This document shows positions 16,328 to 25,343 of a stretch of 64,000 nucleotides of DNA, one piece after another; positions within the stretch are counted from its first letter, which is position 1; each line of letters starts with the position of its first letter. A program made the position numbers and the translations under genes. The notes beneath the pieces are model-generated. The model was not told where the DNA came from. It worked only from the letters and a program-made list of their open reading frames with translations, and did no database searches. The DNA is taken from assembly GCF_965208485.1 (NCBI RefSeq), contig NZ_OZ242344.1:248001-312000 (forward strand), given 5' to 3'. The stretch comes from Poriferisodalis sp965208485. GTDB taxonomy: Bacteria > Actinomycetota > Acidimicrobiia > Acidimicrobiales > Poriferisodalaceae.

Positions 16328-17910
16328 GGACGATCTGCGCCGATGCGCAGCGTCGGTCGCCCGCTCCCCGATGGCGGCTTGAGCAGAAGAGCGCAGCACG
16401 GCTGCTGATCGGTGCGCTTGTACTGGTGGCTGCCGGTCCTCTGGTGCTGCTGCCGCCTGCGGCAGCGCAGTCCACTGGCGAGGGCGATGCCCCGCCACTG
16501 GTCACAGTAGCCCCCGAGCCGACGAACACCGGTTCCGACGGGGCGCCTGCCCCACCCCGGATAGCGGTAGTGCTCAGCGGCCCGGGGGGCGTGGGCTACT
16601 GGGCGATCGGCGTCGATGGCTCAATCGAACCGATCGGCACCACCATCCTGCCGATCATCGGCGAGCCTCCTGAAATCCACTCCGACGTCACCGGAGCACG
16701 GCTGGGCGCACCGGGGGCTCTCGGTGTGTGGCTGCTGCTGGCCGACGGCTCGGAGGTGCCGGTGGGCGATCCGGGCCCGACGGTGCTGACCGGCGAAGAG
16801 CGTCCGGTCGGCTGGCTGTCGGGTGTCGCCGTCCGGCAATTGCTCTCGGGCGCTTGGCGGACTGATGTGGACCGCTGGTGCACCTCTGAACTGTCGCTGG
16901 AGGTGCGGATCGGGCAGACGATCATGACGGCGCTGGGCGAGCGCTCGCTGGGATTTGCGGTGGAGGAAGCGCGCGACCGCCGCATCGGCGGGATCCTGCT
17001 TGTGGGTCCGGTAACCGAGCATGTGTGGCGCCGTATCGCTGAGCTGCAGGACTTCGCCGGTCGTATCCCGCTGATCTTCGCCGTGGACGAGGAGGGCGGG
17101 CGCGTGCAGCGGCTCGCTGGGCTCATCGGACGGCTGCCGACGGCGGCCTCCCAGACACAGAGATCACCGGCTGAGATCGTCGAGCAGGCAGCCGACCATG
17201 CCCGCAAGATGGTCGAGCTCGGCTTTACGATGAACTTCGCCCCGGTGGTCGACGTCGGGGCCGGAGAGGGAATCGGCGACCGCGCGTTCGGCGATGATCC
17301 CGACGTCGTGACCGACTACGGCATCGCGACGGTGGAGGGCCTCAGCGCCGGGGGGGTGATGCCGGTGGTGAAGCACTTCCCTGGGCACGGCGGGGCCAGC
17401 GCCGACACCCACGAAGAACTCGCTTCTACCGCGCCCTTGGCGCAGATGCGCACACGGGACCTGATCCCGTTCGCGGCGGTCGTGGGGAGCACCGATGCAG
17501 CAGTGATGGTCGGGCATCTCAATGTTCCCGGATTGACCGGCGGCTTGCCGGCTTCGCTCTCGCCTGCGGCCATCGGCGGCCTGCTGCGAGACGAGTTGGG
17601 TCACAGCGGTCTGGTGGTGACCGACTCGCTGGTGATGGGTGCTATACGGAGCCGCTGGTCGGTGAGGGAGGCAACGCTCTTGGCCGTCGCCGCCGGCGCC
17701 GATCTGGCGCTTGTCGGCGATCTCGCCAGCGCTGCTGCTGCCTTCGCCGAGATCGAGGCCGCGGTCTCCGAGAACCGTCTCAGCCTCGAACGCCTCGACG
17801 ACGCGGCAACCAACGTGTTCCGCGCCAAAGACGTCTACGCGTGCACCCTGGTAGGCCGGGACGGCCTCGGTCGCACAGTGCTGTACGACCCGACGCTCGT
17901 CGGCCGTTAG
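16324..17910 (+). CDS. Exported family 3 glycoside hydrolase, NagZ-type beta-N-acetylhexosaminidase
   Basis: 528 residues, GTG start overlapping the preceding stop. An N-terminal signal or anchor (LLIGALVLVAAGPLVLLPPAAAQS) indicates export. A short region GGVGYWAIGVDGSIEPIG resembles single blades of repeats common in acidimicrobial surface proteins. The catalytic barrel has IPLIFAVDEEGGRVQRL, K350-HFPGHGGASADTHEEL (the NagZ His/Asp loop region) and VVTD434-SLVMGAI, where the Asp is the expected nucleophile. It should remove N-acetylglucosamine units from peptidoglycan fragments or glycans outside the membrane. Coupling to the NHLRC2-like protein is a notable pairing. Confidence 0.88.
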   Translation: MRTICADAQRRSPAPRWRLEQKSAARLLIGALVLVAAGPLVLLPPAAAQSTGEGDAPPLVTVAPEPTNTGSDGAPAPPRIAVVLSGPGGVGYWAIGVDGSIEPIGTTILPIIGEPPEIHSDVTGARLGAPGALGVWLLLADGSEVPVGDPGPTVLTGEERPVGWLSGVAVRQLLSGAWRTDVDRWCTSELSLEVRIGQTIMTALGERSLGFAVEEARDRRIGGILLVGPVTEHVWRRIAELQDFAGRIPLIFAVDEEGGRVQRLAGLIGRLPTAASQTQRSPAEIVEQAADHARKMVELGFTMNFAPVVDVGAGEGIGDRAFGDDPDVVTDYGIATVEGLSAGGVMPVVKHFPGHGGASADTHEELASTAPLAQMRTRDLIPFAAVVGSTDAAVMVGHLNVPGLTGGLPASLSPAAIGGLLRDELGHSGLVVTDSLVMGAIRSRWSVREATLLAVAAGADLALVGDLASAAAAFAEIEAAVSENRLSLERLDDAATNVFRAKDVYACTLVGRDGLGRTVLYDPTLVGR

Positions 17911-17933
17911 GCCGAGCAATGAGCACGGGGGCG

Positions 17934-19184
17934 CTAGGGCAGCGTCACCGTCACCTCAGGCTCAGGTGGCGGGGGACCGGTCTCGAAGTTCCGGACCACT
18001 TGGCTCCACGTGAGCTGCCATTCCTTCCAGTTGGCGCCGACATACGCCGGATCGGGCCGGTAGGGGATCACCGTCACACCGAATTCACGCCACTCGGGCG
18101 TGCTCAAGATGTCGCTGCGCGCCGGCCTCGACCCGAAGCGATCACCTATGCCGAACTGGAAGAGCGGCTCGCCCATGAAGTCGATCAAGCGCCCGCCAAG
18201 CGACTCGTTCGGGGCGCCGGCCACGACACCTGCATAGAACCCGATGCGCACGCAATCGTCGGTCACGACGGCAATGTCCAGCACCTCGGGCAGGCCCGGC
18301 TGGTAGGTGGCATACACCGACGGCAATCCGGTGGTACCCCACGTCATCGGCAGGCGGCCGCGGAGATCCGGCAGGGTGACAGGATCAGGGTCATCCTGGC
18401 TGATGGGCCGCTCCGGCGGGGGCTCGCCGCCGGCGAAGCGTTCGAAGGTCGAAATCTCCCAGCTCGGTGCCAGCTCGATGCCCCACCGCAGCATCTGGTC
18501 CAAGACCTGAGGCCACGGCGTCACCTCGTCGCTGTCGCGCTCGGGATGCAGACGCTCCAGTGCCACCATCAGGTACACGCCCATGCGGCTCGTCGCCGCA
18601 TCTGGAATCACCGCAGTGCCGGCGTGTGCCGGGTCGTAGAGAGCATCGAGGCCTCGCGGCACAGGCGGTGGCAGCACATCGACATCAGGCAGCTCATCGA
18701 TGGGGCGATCGGGAACGACATAGAACGACGGCAGGTAGTTCAGGCAAGCGTCGATGTAGCTGACTGGTGTCAGCTCGTGGCCTTCGGCCGTGAGGCCTTC
18801 GATCAGCGGTCCAGGCGACAAAGGGACGTACGGCTGTGTCAGCCCGCTGTCGACGACGAACTGCAGATCCAGCGTGTCGATGCCCACCACGACATCGGCC
18901 ACCGGATGGACGCGGCTGCGCTCCAGCAACTCGATCACATCGGAGGGGGTGTCCTCACGGAAGATCACGACTTCGATGCCGGTGGATTCGGTGAAGGACT
19001 CGAGCGCGTCGGCGGGCAGGTGAAAGTCGCGATGGGTGATCACGCGCACGGCGGCAGAGCCCTGACCCGTGTCGGCACATGCAGCAGTGAACATCGCGCC
19101 TGCGCACGCCAGCACTGCGAGACAGAGTGCGACCCGTCCAGCGTGTGAGCCTGTGGTCCGGCTTCTACGGAATCGGCTTGCCAT
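17934..19184 (-). CDS. Thiamine-type ABC transporter substrate-binding lipoprotein
   Basis: 416 residues from ATG 19184; an earlier in-frame codon at 19217 is less likely. A signal segment and lipobox FTAAC show lipid anchoring. The mature part follows ThiB/TbpA proteins: RVITHRDFHLPADALESFTESTGIEVVIFRED, VADVVVGIDTLDLQFVVDSGLTQPYVP, PVSYIDACLNYLP, GVYLMVALERL and EPLFQFGIGD...FGVTVIP. Such proteins deliver thiamine (or a related compound) to an ABC importer. The gene overlaps the end of thiamine diphosphokinase by 20 bp, which strengthens the thiamine assignment. No permease or ATPase gene follows, so the rest of the transporter is elsewhere or lost. Confidence 0.85.
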   Translation of the reverse strand: MASRFRRSRTTGSHAGRVALCLAVLACAGAMFTAACADTGQGSAAVRVITHRDFHLPADALESFTESTGIEVVIFREDTPSDVIELLERSRVHPVADVVVGIDTLDLQFVVDSGLTQPYVPLSPGPLIEGLTAEGHELTPVSYIDACLNYLPSFYVVPDRPIDELPDVDVLPPPVPRGLDALYDPAHAGTAVIPDAATSRMGVYLMVALERLHPERDSDEVTPWPQVLDQMLRWGIELAPSWEISTFERFAGGEPPPERPISQDDPDPVTLPDLRGRLPMTWGTTGLPSVYATYQPGLPEVLDIAVVTDDCVRIGFYAGVVAGAPNESLGGRLIDFMGEPLFQFGIGDRFGSRPARSDILSTPEWREFGVTVIPYRPDPAYVGANWKEWQLTWSQVVRNFETGPPPPEPEVTVTLP

Positions 19185-19869
19185 GTGCCTGCAGTGCCAG
19201 CACAGTGCCTGATGCAACGTGCACCAGTGCCAGGCGCCCGATGAACTCGTTGCTCAGTCCGAGGGTCGCTGTACTTTGCAGCGGCATTGCCCCCGTCAGG
19301 TCCCATCGCAATCCAGTGGTGTGCAGGCGGGCCGTGCCGCCCACGGCGAGCAGCGTCAGCAGGTTGCCGTCATCGGCGGTCAGTTCCATGGACATGGCGG
19401 CGGTGGCCGAGCGCACCACGCTCTGGCCGAGGTGGGCAACCAGCGGCAGCGCTGCATAGCACGGACGCGCCAGCAAGGTCACCGACGTCAGCAGATGGTC
19501 GAGGCGCCCTCCACCACCGCTCGCGAGGGCGATCTGATCAGGATCGAGGCCCCAAGCGAAGCCCAACGCGAGATCCAGATCGCTGTGCGCCTTGTTCGGA
19601 GGGTGGCGCCGGACCACTAGGTCGGGCCATTCGCCGCGGGTCCGGGCCAGCATCCCGGCGTCGACCGAGTCGAAATCTCCCACGACCACATGCGGCCGCA
19701 GGCCCAATCGCAATGTGTGAGCCAGACCCCGGTCGACAGCGATCACACACGACGGCTCGCCCGGCGGGAGCCGACGAGGGACATGTGGTCCTCCGTCGAT
19801 GATCCAGACACAGCGAGCATCGAGGTGCGCCACCTCCCGCAGCCACTCGGCTGATACAGCGCCCGCCAT
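19165..19869 (-). CDS. thiN: Thiamine diphosphokinase
   Basis: 234 residues; transfers pyrophosphate from ATP to thiamine to give thiamine diphosphate. Motifs: AVDRGLAHTLRLGLRPHVVVGDFDS with DFDS at 65-68, then NKAHSDLDLALGFAWGL around 92-107, and ASGGGGRLDHLLTSVTLL around 116-133, the three signature blocks of the family. Start ATG 19869. It is first of a two-gene operon with the thiamine-binding lipoprotein and faces away from the PBP gene, leaving about 95 bp for both promoters. No TPP riboswitch-like leader was recognised in that gap. Confidence 0.9.
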   Translation of the reverse strand: MAGAVSAEWLREVAHLDARCVWIIDGGPHVPRRLPPGEPSCVIAVDRGLAHTLRLGLRPHVVVGDFDSVDAGMLARTRGEWPDLVVRRHPPNKAHSDLDLALGFAWGLDPDQIALASGGGGRLDHLLTSVTLLARPCYAALPLVAHLGQSVVRSATAAMSMELTADDGNLLTLLAVGGTARLHTTGLRWDLTGAMPLQSTATLGLSNEFIGRLALVHVASGTVLALQAHGKPIP

Positions 19870-19963
19870 GCCACCAGTGTGATGCGCCGAGACGCAGTTG
19901 TGGCGCGATGGGCTTGCGACGCCGCTGCTGGGGCAGCTTCAGCCCGGTACCTTGCAGTTCAAC

Positions 19964-22255
19964 GTGGATGCCATCCGTCGTTTCGCTCGGCTGCCTCTGC
20001 TCGCCGTGATGATCGCGGTCTGTGCAGCACTCGTGACGCTCGGCGCCCGCGCCTCGGCACCCCATGTCGCCCGCACGCTCGACGCCGTCGAACGCGACCG
20101 TGATCGCATCACGATCGATCTGCGTCCCGGGGCGCAGCGCACGCAGGTATTCGACTCGGCAGGCAATCCGATCGGCATTCTGGTCAACGACGTTGATCGA
20201 GAGATCATCACCCTCGACCAGGTGCCTGCTGACGTGCTCGCCACGATCGTGGCTGTCGAGGACGCCAAGTTCTGGCTGCACAACGGCGTCGACTTGCGAG
20301 CAACCGCCCGGGCCCTGGTCTCAGGCGTGTCCGCCGGCGGCATCACGTCCGGCGGCTCGACGATCACCCAGCAGATCGTAAAGCTGCGTGTGGTGGGCGA
20401 CGAACGGAGCTTCAACCGCAAGATCCGCGAAGCGGTCATCGCTGCGCGACTGGAGGAGGAATTCTCCAAGGAGGAGATCTTGGAATTCTATGTCAACGAG
20501 ATGTATCTCGGCAACGGGGCCTACGGCCTGCAGGCTGGGGCGGAGACCTACTTCGGCAAGGACGTCTCCGCGCTCGATGTCGGCGATGCGGCATTCCTGG
20601 CCAGCCTCATCCGCAGTCCAGGGCTCTTCGACGGCTTCGACCAGAACATCGCGACGATGACGCGGCGTCGCAGCCAATCGCTCCAGCAGGCAGTCGATGC
20701 CGGGATCATCACCGCGACACAGCAGGCTGCCTTCGAGCGCCGGTCGTTGCCGGCCCGCAACCTGTCACCGCGGCGCACCGACATGACGCTGCGCCGCGAC
20801 TACTTCTTGGTCGAGGTGCGCAAGGCGCTGCTGGCAAACCCCGCCTTGGGTGACACCTATCAGGCCCGCTTCAGCCAAGTCTTCGGTGGGGGACTGCGCG
20901 TGTGGACAACGCTGCGTCCCGACCTGCAGTCGGCCATGCGTGCCGCGGTCTCCGAGGTTCTGCCTGAGGGCACCGGCGAGTTCGAGGTGTCCATCGCCAG
21001 CGTCGACCCCACCACAGGAGCTGTGCTTGCCTTCATCGGCGGTCCGGCGTTCAGCGACTCCGAGTTCAATCTGGCCACCCAAGGCCTCCGCCAGCCGGGT
21101 TCCTCGTACAAGACCTATGTCTTGGCTGCCGCGATCGAACAGGCCGACTTCTACCCGTTCGACACGATCAGCGGGCAGGGACCCTGCGTCTTCCCCAACC
21201 CCCCACTCGCGGACTACGAGGTCTCGAATTTCGCGAACAGCCCCGGGCGCCTGGCCACCTTGGAGGATCAGGCAACCGCCAGTTCCAACTGCGCATTCGT
21301 CCGGCTGGGCTTGGCCATCGGACTCGATGAGGTCGTCGAGATGGCGAACCGTCTCATCGGCCGATCAGGCGACGACGGCTTCCTGCCCTATCCATCCATC
21401 TCGTTGGGCGCCCAAGAGGTCACGCCGCTCGAGCAAGCGGTGGGATACGGCACGTTCGCCAACGGCGGCATCCGGATGGAGCCGTTCTACGTCACCCGAA
21501 TCGAGAACAACTTCGGGGAAGTGATCTATGAGCACGTGCCGCATGGCCGCAGGGTGGTGTCGGATTCGACGGCGGACTGGGTGACCGCAGTGCTCGAAGC
21601 AAATGTGGAATCAGGGACGGGAACGCGCTCACAGCTCACAAGCGGCCAGGTCTCGGCTGGCAAGACCGGCACCACGCAGGCGTTCCATGACGCGTGGTTC
21701 GTGGGATTCACGCCTCATATGTCGACAGCCGTATGGATGGGCCATCCCGACGAGCAGGTTCCGATGGGAGAGATCCAGGGACGGCGGGCGACGGGGGGCT
21801 GGATCCCGGCTCGTGTCTGGTCTGCCTACATGGGCGAGGCGCTGGATGCCACGCCACTGCTGGAATTCGATCCGGCACCGCCCCCGCCCCGGGCCAGCCA
21901 GTACCTGTTCGTCGCCGGCGACACCTGCACCGTCGCCGTCTCGGTGTTGCCGTCGGAGCCTCCGCTCGAATTCGACCTGCCCTGCAGCATGGTCCGCCCG
22001 ACGGCCGGCAACGAATTCGAACCGTTGCCCGATGCGTTGTGCAGGGTTGCGGTTCCCGCTGCGGATGGCGAGACGCGATTCGAGTGGATTCGCTGCACCC
22101 AGATCGCCGCCGAGCTCGCAGCGAGCGCGGCGGAGTCGCTCGGTGATACGCATGGCGCCCCCGCTCCTGAGAGCCTCACATCGGGCAGCTCCGAACAGTC
22201 CGAACAGGGGGAGGGGGCCTCTAGCGTGGACGCGACCGAAGACGACCAAGCCTGA
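19964..22255 (+). CDS. Class A penicillin-binding protein (glycosyltransferase plus transpeptidase)
   Basis: 763 residues from GTG 19964; the frame opens at TTG 19898 but GTG 19964 gives a normal short cytoplasmic start and membrane helix (PLLAVMIAVCAALVTLGARA). Family 51 glycosyltransferase: E99 in AVEDAKFW, GGSTITQQIVKL, and EILEFYVNEMYLGNGAYGLQ. Transpeptidase: S380-S-Y-K383, S440-S-N442 and K567-TGTT. It polymerises and cross-links peptidoglycan at the outer face of the membrane. The tail has a Cys-containing region and an Asp/Glu/Ser-rich end (ESLTSGSSEQSEQGEGASS), low complexity and probably disordered. All catalytic residues are present. Confidence 0.95.
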   Translation: MDAIRRFARLPLLAVMIAVCAALVTLGARASAPHVARTLDAVERDRDRITIDLRPGAQRTQVFDSAGNPIGILVNDVDREIITLDQVPADVLATIVAVEDAKFWLHNGVDLRATARALVSGVSAGGITSGGSTITQQIVKLRVVGDERSFNRKIREAVIAARLEEEFSKEEILEFYVNEMYLGNGAYGLQAGAETYFGKDVSALDVGDAAFLASLIRSPGLFDGFDQNIATMTRRRSQSLQQAVDAGIITATQQAAFERRSLPARNLSPRRTDMTLRRDYFLVEVRKALLANPALGDTYQARFSQVFGGGLRVWTTLRPDLQSAMRAAVSEVLPEGTGEFEVSIASVDPTTGAVLAFIGGPAFSDSEFNLATQGLRQPGSSYKTYVLAAAIEQADFYPFDTISGQGPCVFPNPPLADYEVSNFANSPGRLATLEDQATASSNCAFVRLGLAIGLDEVVEMANRLIGRSGDDGFLPYPSISLGAQEVTPLEQAVGYGTFANGGIRMEPFYVTRIENNFGEVIYEHVPHGRRVVSDSTADWVTAVLEANVESGTGTRSQLTSGQVSAGKTGTTQAFHDAWFVGFTPHMSTAVWMGHPDEQVPMGEIQGRRATGGWIPARVWSAYMGEALDATPLLEFDPAPPPPRASQYLFVAGDTCTVAVSVLPSEPPLEFDLPCSMVRPTAGNEFEPLPDALCRVAVPAADGETRFEWIRCTQIAAELAASAAESLGDTHGAPAPESLTSGSSEQSEQGEGASSVDATEDDQA

Positions 22256-22288
22256 ACCCAAGCTTGTTGCCTCCATCACCACAAAGCG

Positions 22289-23038
22289 ATGACATCAGAC
22301 GCTTTCGAGCCAGCACATCCAACAAGCCGCCTAGGGACGCTTGCGCTGCTGCAAGATCTCGACGTGCGGCTCCAGCAGATCGATCATCGAGTTGCCCACT
22401 TGGGAGACCGCGAGGCCCGCGCTGGCATCGACACCCAGCTGACTGCATGGGGATCGGCGATGCGAGCACTCGAGGGTCGCATCGCCGATCTCGAGCGACA
22501 GCAGCGCAGGCACGAGGACGAGGTCGCTCGCATTGAGTCCAAGCGAGCGCAGAACACCGAGCGCCTGTACGAGAGCCACCTCACCTCGCCGAGAGAAGCC
22601 GAAGCGCTCACCGCCGAAGCTGATGCGCTCGGGCGGCGTCAGATAGAGATCGAGGATCGGATCCTCGATCTGATGGAACAGCTCGAGCCTCTCAACAGCG
22701 AGCGTGATGCCTTGGCTGCTCGACAGTCGGAGGCCACCTCACGCAGGCAGGATCTCGACGCTGCAATTGCCATTGCAGAGCGCGAAGCCGAGACCGAGCG
22801 CAATGGAGTGCTCGTCGAACGAGAAGCTCTGGTTGCATCGGCAGACCCGGAGCTGATCTCGGTGTACGAGCAGCGGCGAGCCGTTGCGCGTGGCGAGCCG
22901 GTTGTGGGACGGCTGATCGGGACCACCTGCAGTGCATGCCACCTTGAGGTCCCCTCGGTGGATCACGAGCGCATCGCTCATCTCGAACCGGACAAGTTGG
23001 CCGAGTGTCCTCACTGCGGCGCTTTGCTGGTTCGCTGA
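22289..23038 (+). CDS. C4-type zinc-ribbon coiled-coil protein (CdsZ / DUF164 family)
   Basis: 249 residues. A long coiled coil occupies residues ~10-190 (LLQDLDVRLQQIDHRVAHL, ERQQRRHEDEVARIESKRAQ, and many E/R/Q-rich heptads). It ends in a zinc ribbon with C214/C217 (TTCSACH) and C240/C243 (ECPHCG). This is the CdsZ-like / DUF164 family common in actinobacteria, often encoded near RNase HI or phosphatase genes and implicated by structure in nucleic-acid or protein handling. Here it precedes a small membrane protein, a histidine phosphatase and rnpB. Function is not established. Confidence 0.88.
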   Translation: MTSDAFEPAHPTSRLGTLALLQDLDVRLQQIDHRVAHLGDREARAGIDTQLTAWGSAMRALEGRIADLERQQRRHEDEVARIESKRAQNTERLYESHLTSPREAEALTAEADALGRRQIEIEDRILDLMEQLEPLNSERDALAARQSEATSRRQDLDAAIAIAEREAETERNGVLVEREALVASADPELISVYEQRRAVARGEPVVGRLIGTTCSACHLEVPSVDHERIAHLEPDKLAECPHCGALLVR

Positions 23039-23072
23039 GTCCTCCGGTTCAGCGCTGCGGGCGAGTCATCTG

Positions 23073-23585
23073 ATGCTGTTGTGGTTCGTGGCGACGTCGC
23101 TGCTGGCGATGCGGTGGTCGTTCGGCGACCCCGCCATCGATCATCGCATCATCGTCGCCGGCGCTTTGCTGCCCGATGTGCTGTACACGGCAAGCGGTGG
23201 GGCGCCTGTCACGCACTCGTTGATGCTGCCGGCAGCCGGCCTCGTCGCGGTGATGCTGGTCACCATGGGACGCAGGCGGGCACGACGCCGCTGGCTGGCA
23301 CTGCCGATCGGGGTGTTCTGGCATCAGCTCTTCGACGGTGCGTGGCTGCAGTCCGACCTGTTCTGGTGGCCCGTGGGCGGTGTGAGCATCGCCACGACGC
23401 TGCCGCTCGCGTCTCGACCGGTATGGCTGAATGTCGCGATGGAGTCGGCAGGCATTGCCGGCTGCTGGTGGGTGTGGCGTTCCGCCGGATTCGCACAGGA
23501 CCCTGCGCGCAGGGCAGACTTCTGGCGTGCCGGGCGCTTGCGCTACCCGGCCGGATCTCAGCAGCGCCGAGACGGGGGAACCTGA
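23073..23585 (+). CDS. Uncharacterised small integral membrane protein
   Basis: 170 residues from ATG 23073, with about four to five hydrophobic segments (LLWFVATSLLAM, HRIIVAGALLPDVLY, HSLMLPAAGLVAVMLV, LALPIGVFWHQLF). The pattern GALLPDVLY...THSLMLPA...HQLFDG, with His and Asp near membrane faces, recalls metal-dependent or YdjM-like membrane hydrolases, but the match is weak. The frame extends upstream into the zinc-ribbon gene; ATG 23073 is the sensible start. Its stop precedes the tandem-repeated start of the phosphatase by only a few bases, so the genes are probably one operon. Confidence 0.65.
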   Translation: MLLWFVATSLLAMRWSFGDPAIDHRIIVAGALLPDVLYTASGGAPVTHSLMLPAAGLVAVMLVTMGRRRARRRWLALPIGVFWHQLFDGAWLQSDLFWWPVGGVSIATTLPLASRPVWLNVAMESAGIAGCWWVWRSAGFAQDPARRADFWRAGRLRYPAGSQQRRDGGT

Positions 23586-23590
23586 CCATG

Positions 23591-23669
23591 ATGCTCGTGC
23601 GCCACGGGCGCCCATGCTGATGCTCGTGCGCCACGGGCGCCCATGCTGATGCTCGTGCGCCACGGGCGC
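23591..23669 (+). repeat. 29-bp tandem repeat (2.7 copies) over the start of the histidine phosphatase
   Basis: Units begin at 23591, 23620 and 23649, each opening ATGCTCGTGCGCCACGGGCG; the third diverges after 21 bases. The unit encodes the catalytic M-L-V-R-H-G-R start of the phosphatase. Because 29 is not a multiple of three, the first two copies encode only mini-ORFs (MMLVRHGRPC at 23588-23620; MLMLVRHGRPC at 23614-23649), each stop overlapping the next start as ATGCTGA. Confidence 0.95.
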
Positions 23670-24245
23670 ACGAGTGCCAACGCGGCCGGGTTGCTGCAGG
23701 GCCGCGCCGACAATGAGCTGGATGCGGTCGGCATGGAGCAGGCGGAGCAGATCGCTGCCGCGCTGAGCTTGCCTGATGACCGGCCGGATCGCATCCTCTG
23801 CTCGCCGCTGCTGCGAGCGCGCCAGACGGCCGAGGCCACTGCGAAGCTGCTCGGCTTGGAGATCTCCGTCGATGCACGCTGGTCGGAGCTGGACTACGGC
23901 GAGTGGGACGGCATACCGGTCTCAGAGATTCGCACCGAGCGGTGGCAGCGCTGGCGGGCCGACCCTGGGTTCGCCCCGCCGGGAGGCGAATCGCTCGCCG
24001 AGCTCAATGAGCGGGTCGCAGCGGCATGCGACGAGCTGGCTGCGGAGGCTGCTGAGGGGAGGGTCGCCGTCTTCACGCATGTCTCCCCGATCAAGTCGGC
24101 GGTGAAATGGACGCTGGGCACTCCCAATGAGATTTCGTGGCATCTGCATGTGTCGCAGGCCCAGATCACCAGGATCGGATTCAGGGGACACCAGCAGCGA
24201 CTGGTGTCCTACAACGACACAGCGCACTTGAGCGACAGAGGCTGA
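23643..24245 (+). CDS. Histidine phosphatase (phosphoglycerate mutase-like)
   Basis: 200 residues. The catalytic motif LVRHGRTSANAAGLLQG at the very N-terminus carries the nucleophilic His; later elements are ILCSPLLRARQTAEAT (conserved Arg), the acid ELDYGEWDG and VAVFTHVSPIKSAVKWTLG (second His). It hydrolyses phosphomonoesters, substrate unknown; relatives include acid phosphatases and alpha-ribazole phosphatase CobC. The start codon is embedded in a 29-bp tandem repeat, so ATG 23643 or 23649 is used and up to two upstream mini-ORFs must be read or bypassed. This is likely to influence expression. Confidence 0.9.
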   Translation: MLMLVRHGRTSANAAGLLQGRADNELDAVGMEQAEQIAAALSLPDDRPDRILCSPLLRARQTAEATAKLLGLEISVDARWSELDYGEWDGIPVSEIRTERWQRWRADPGFAPPGGESLAELNERVAAACDELAAEAAEGRVAVFTHVSPIKSAVKWTLGTPNEISWHLHVSQAQITRIGFRGHQQRLVSYNDTAHLSDRG

Positions 24246-24298
24246 CCGCGATTCGTCATGTGCGCTGGCCGGTCGCCCAGCGAGACGGCCGATGGTGC

Positions 24299-24690
<392 letters not shown>

Positions 24691-24722
24691 CTGAAGGCTA
24701 CTTCGGTGGCTCGCCACTCAAG

Positions 24723-25166
24723 TCAGCGATTTCCTCGGTGTCGCGGTCGCTCCGGATCGAGGAGCGACCGCCGACGATGGCGCGCCATGGTCCCGAGCAC
24801 ACCCCCCAACGATGCCAGCGAGGCAGACAGCAGCATCACAAGGGGAATCCCGAGCGCCCCGACAGCCTCGCCGGGGCCGAAGCGGCGGATTGTCTGCACC
24901 ACCACGGCAAGGATTATCACTGGGCCGGAGGTCAGGATCGCCGTGAGGAGATGGTTCTCGCTCGCTCGGAAGGCGGCGACCGCGCCCCCGGCGATCAAGC
25001 CGCCGAACAGCAATCCGTTCACGGCATAGGCAGCCGGGGTCTGCTCAGCAACCAGGCTGCCTCCCCCGACACCCACGACCAGCGCGGTGCCGGTGGACAT
25101 GATCGCTCCGGGCACGACGGCCCGTCGCTCCGCGGTTCGGCCGAAGACTCCCAACAGACTGCGCAT
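24723..25166 (-). CDS. Uncharacterised four-helix membrane protein
   Basis: 147 residues from ATG 25166; the frame could start at GTG 25235 but the added residues are basic and unconvincing. Four hydrophobic segments are visible: IMSTGTALVVGVGGGSLV, AVNGLLFGGLIAGGAVAAF, LTAILTSGPVIILAVVVQ and LGIPLVMLLSASLASLGGVLG, with a basic cytoplasmic tail. It starts away from the whiB gene and ends just before the RNase P RNA promoter region. Family not recognised; no active-site pattern is seen. Confidence 0.6.
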   Translation of the reverse strand: MRSLLGVFGRTAERRAVVPGAIMSTGTALVVGVGGGSLVAEQTPAAYAVNGLLFGGLIAGGAVAAFRASENHLLTAILTSGPVIILAVVVQTIRRFGPGEAVGALGIPLVMLLSASLASLGGVLGTMARHRRRSLLDPERPRHRGNR

Positions 25167-25305
25167 CGATGTCCTCACTGCCCGGCGGCGAAGGATCGGC
25201 AATGCAGGGACCCAGAGGTGCCTGCGTGTGCGCAAACAGTCTGCGCCGGCGGGACATCGGTCACTACATGGAACAATCGGTGGCTACTGAACGCTCAATA
25301 AGGCC

Positions 25306-25334
25306 TTGACAAGCGGCATCCGATCGGCAAGATT
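25306..25334 (+). promoter_or_regulatory. Probable vegetative promoter of the whiB gene
   Basis: TTGACA at 25306-25311, a 17-base spacer, and AAGATT at 25329-25334. The predicted transcription start falls at about 25341, only a few bases from ATG 25344, and no ribosome binding site is visible, so the transcript is probably leaderless or nearly so, as is common in actinobacteria. Confidence 0.6.
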
Positions 25335-25343
25335 GCGCGTGGG

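Noticed and set aside
19870..19963. TPP riboswitch between thiN and the PBP gene
   Set aside because: The gap is too short and lacks the conserved CUGAGA and ACCUG-type core in the right order.
23591..23669. Possible CRISPR array at the tandem repeats (also 27114 and 40601)
   Set aside because: Copies are directly adjacent with no spacers and lie over coding starts or stops; no cas genes are present.
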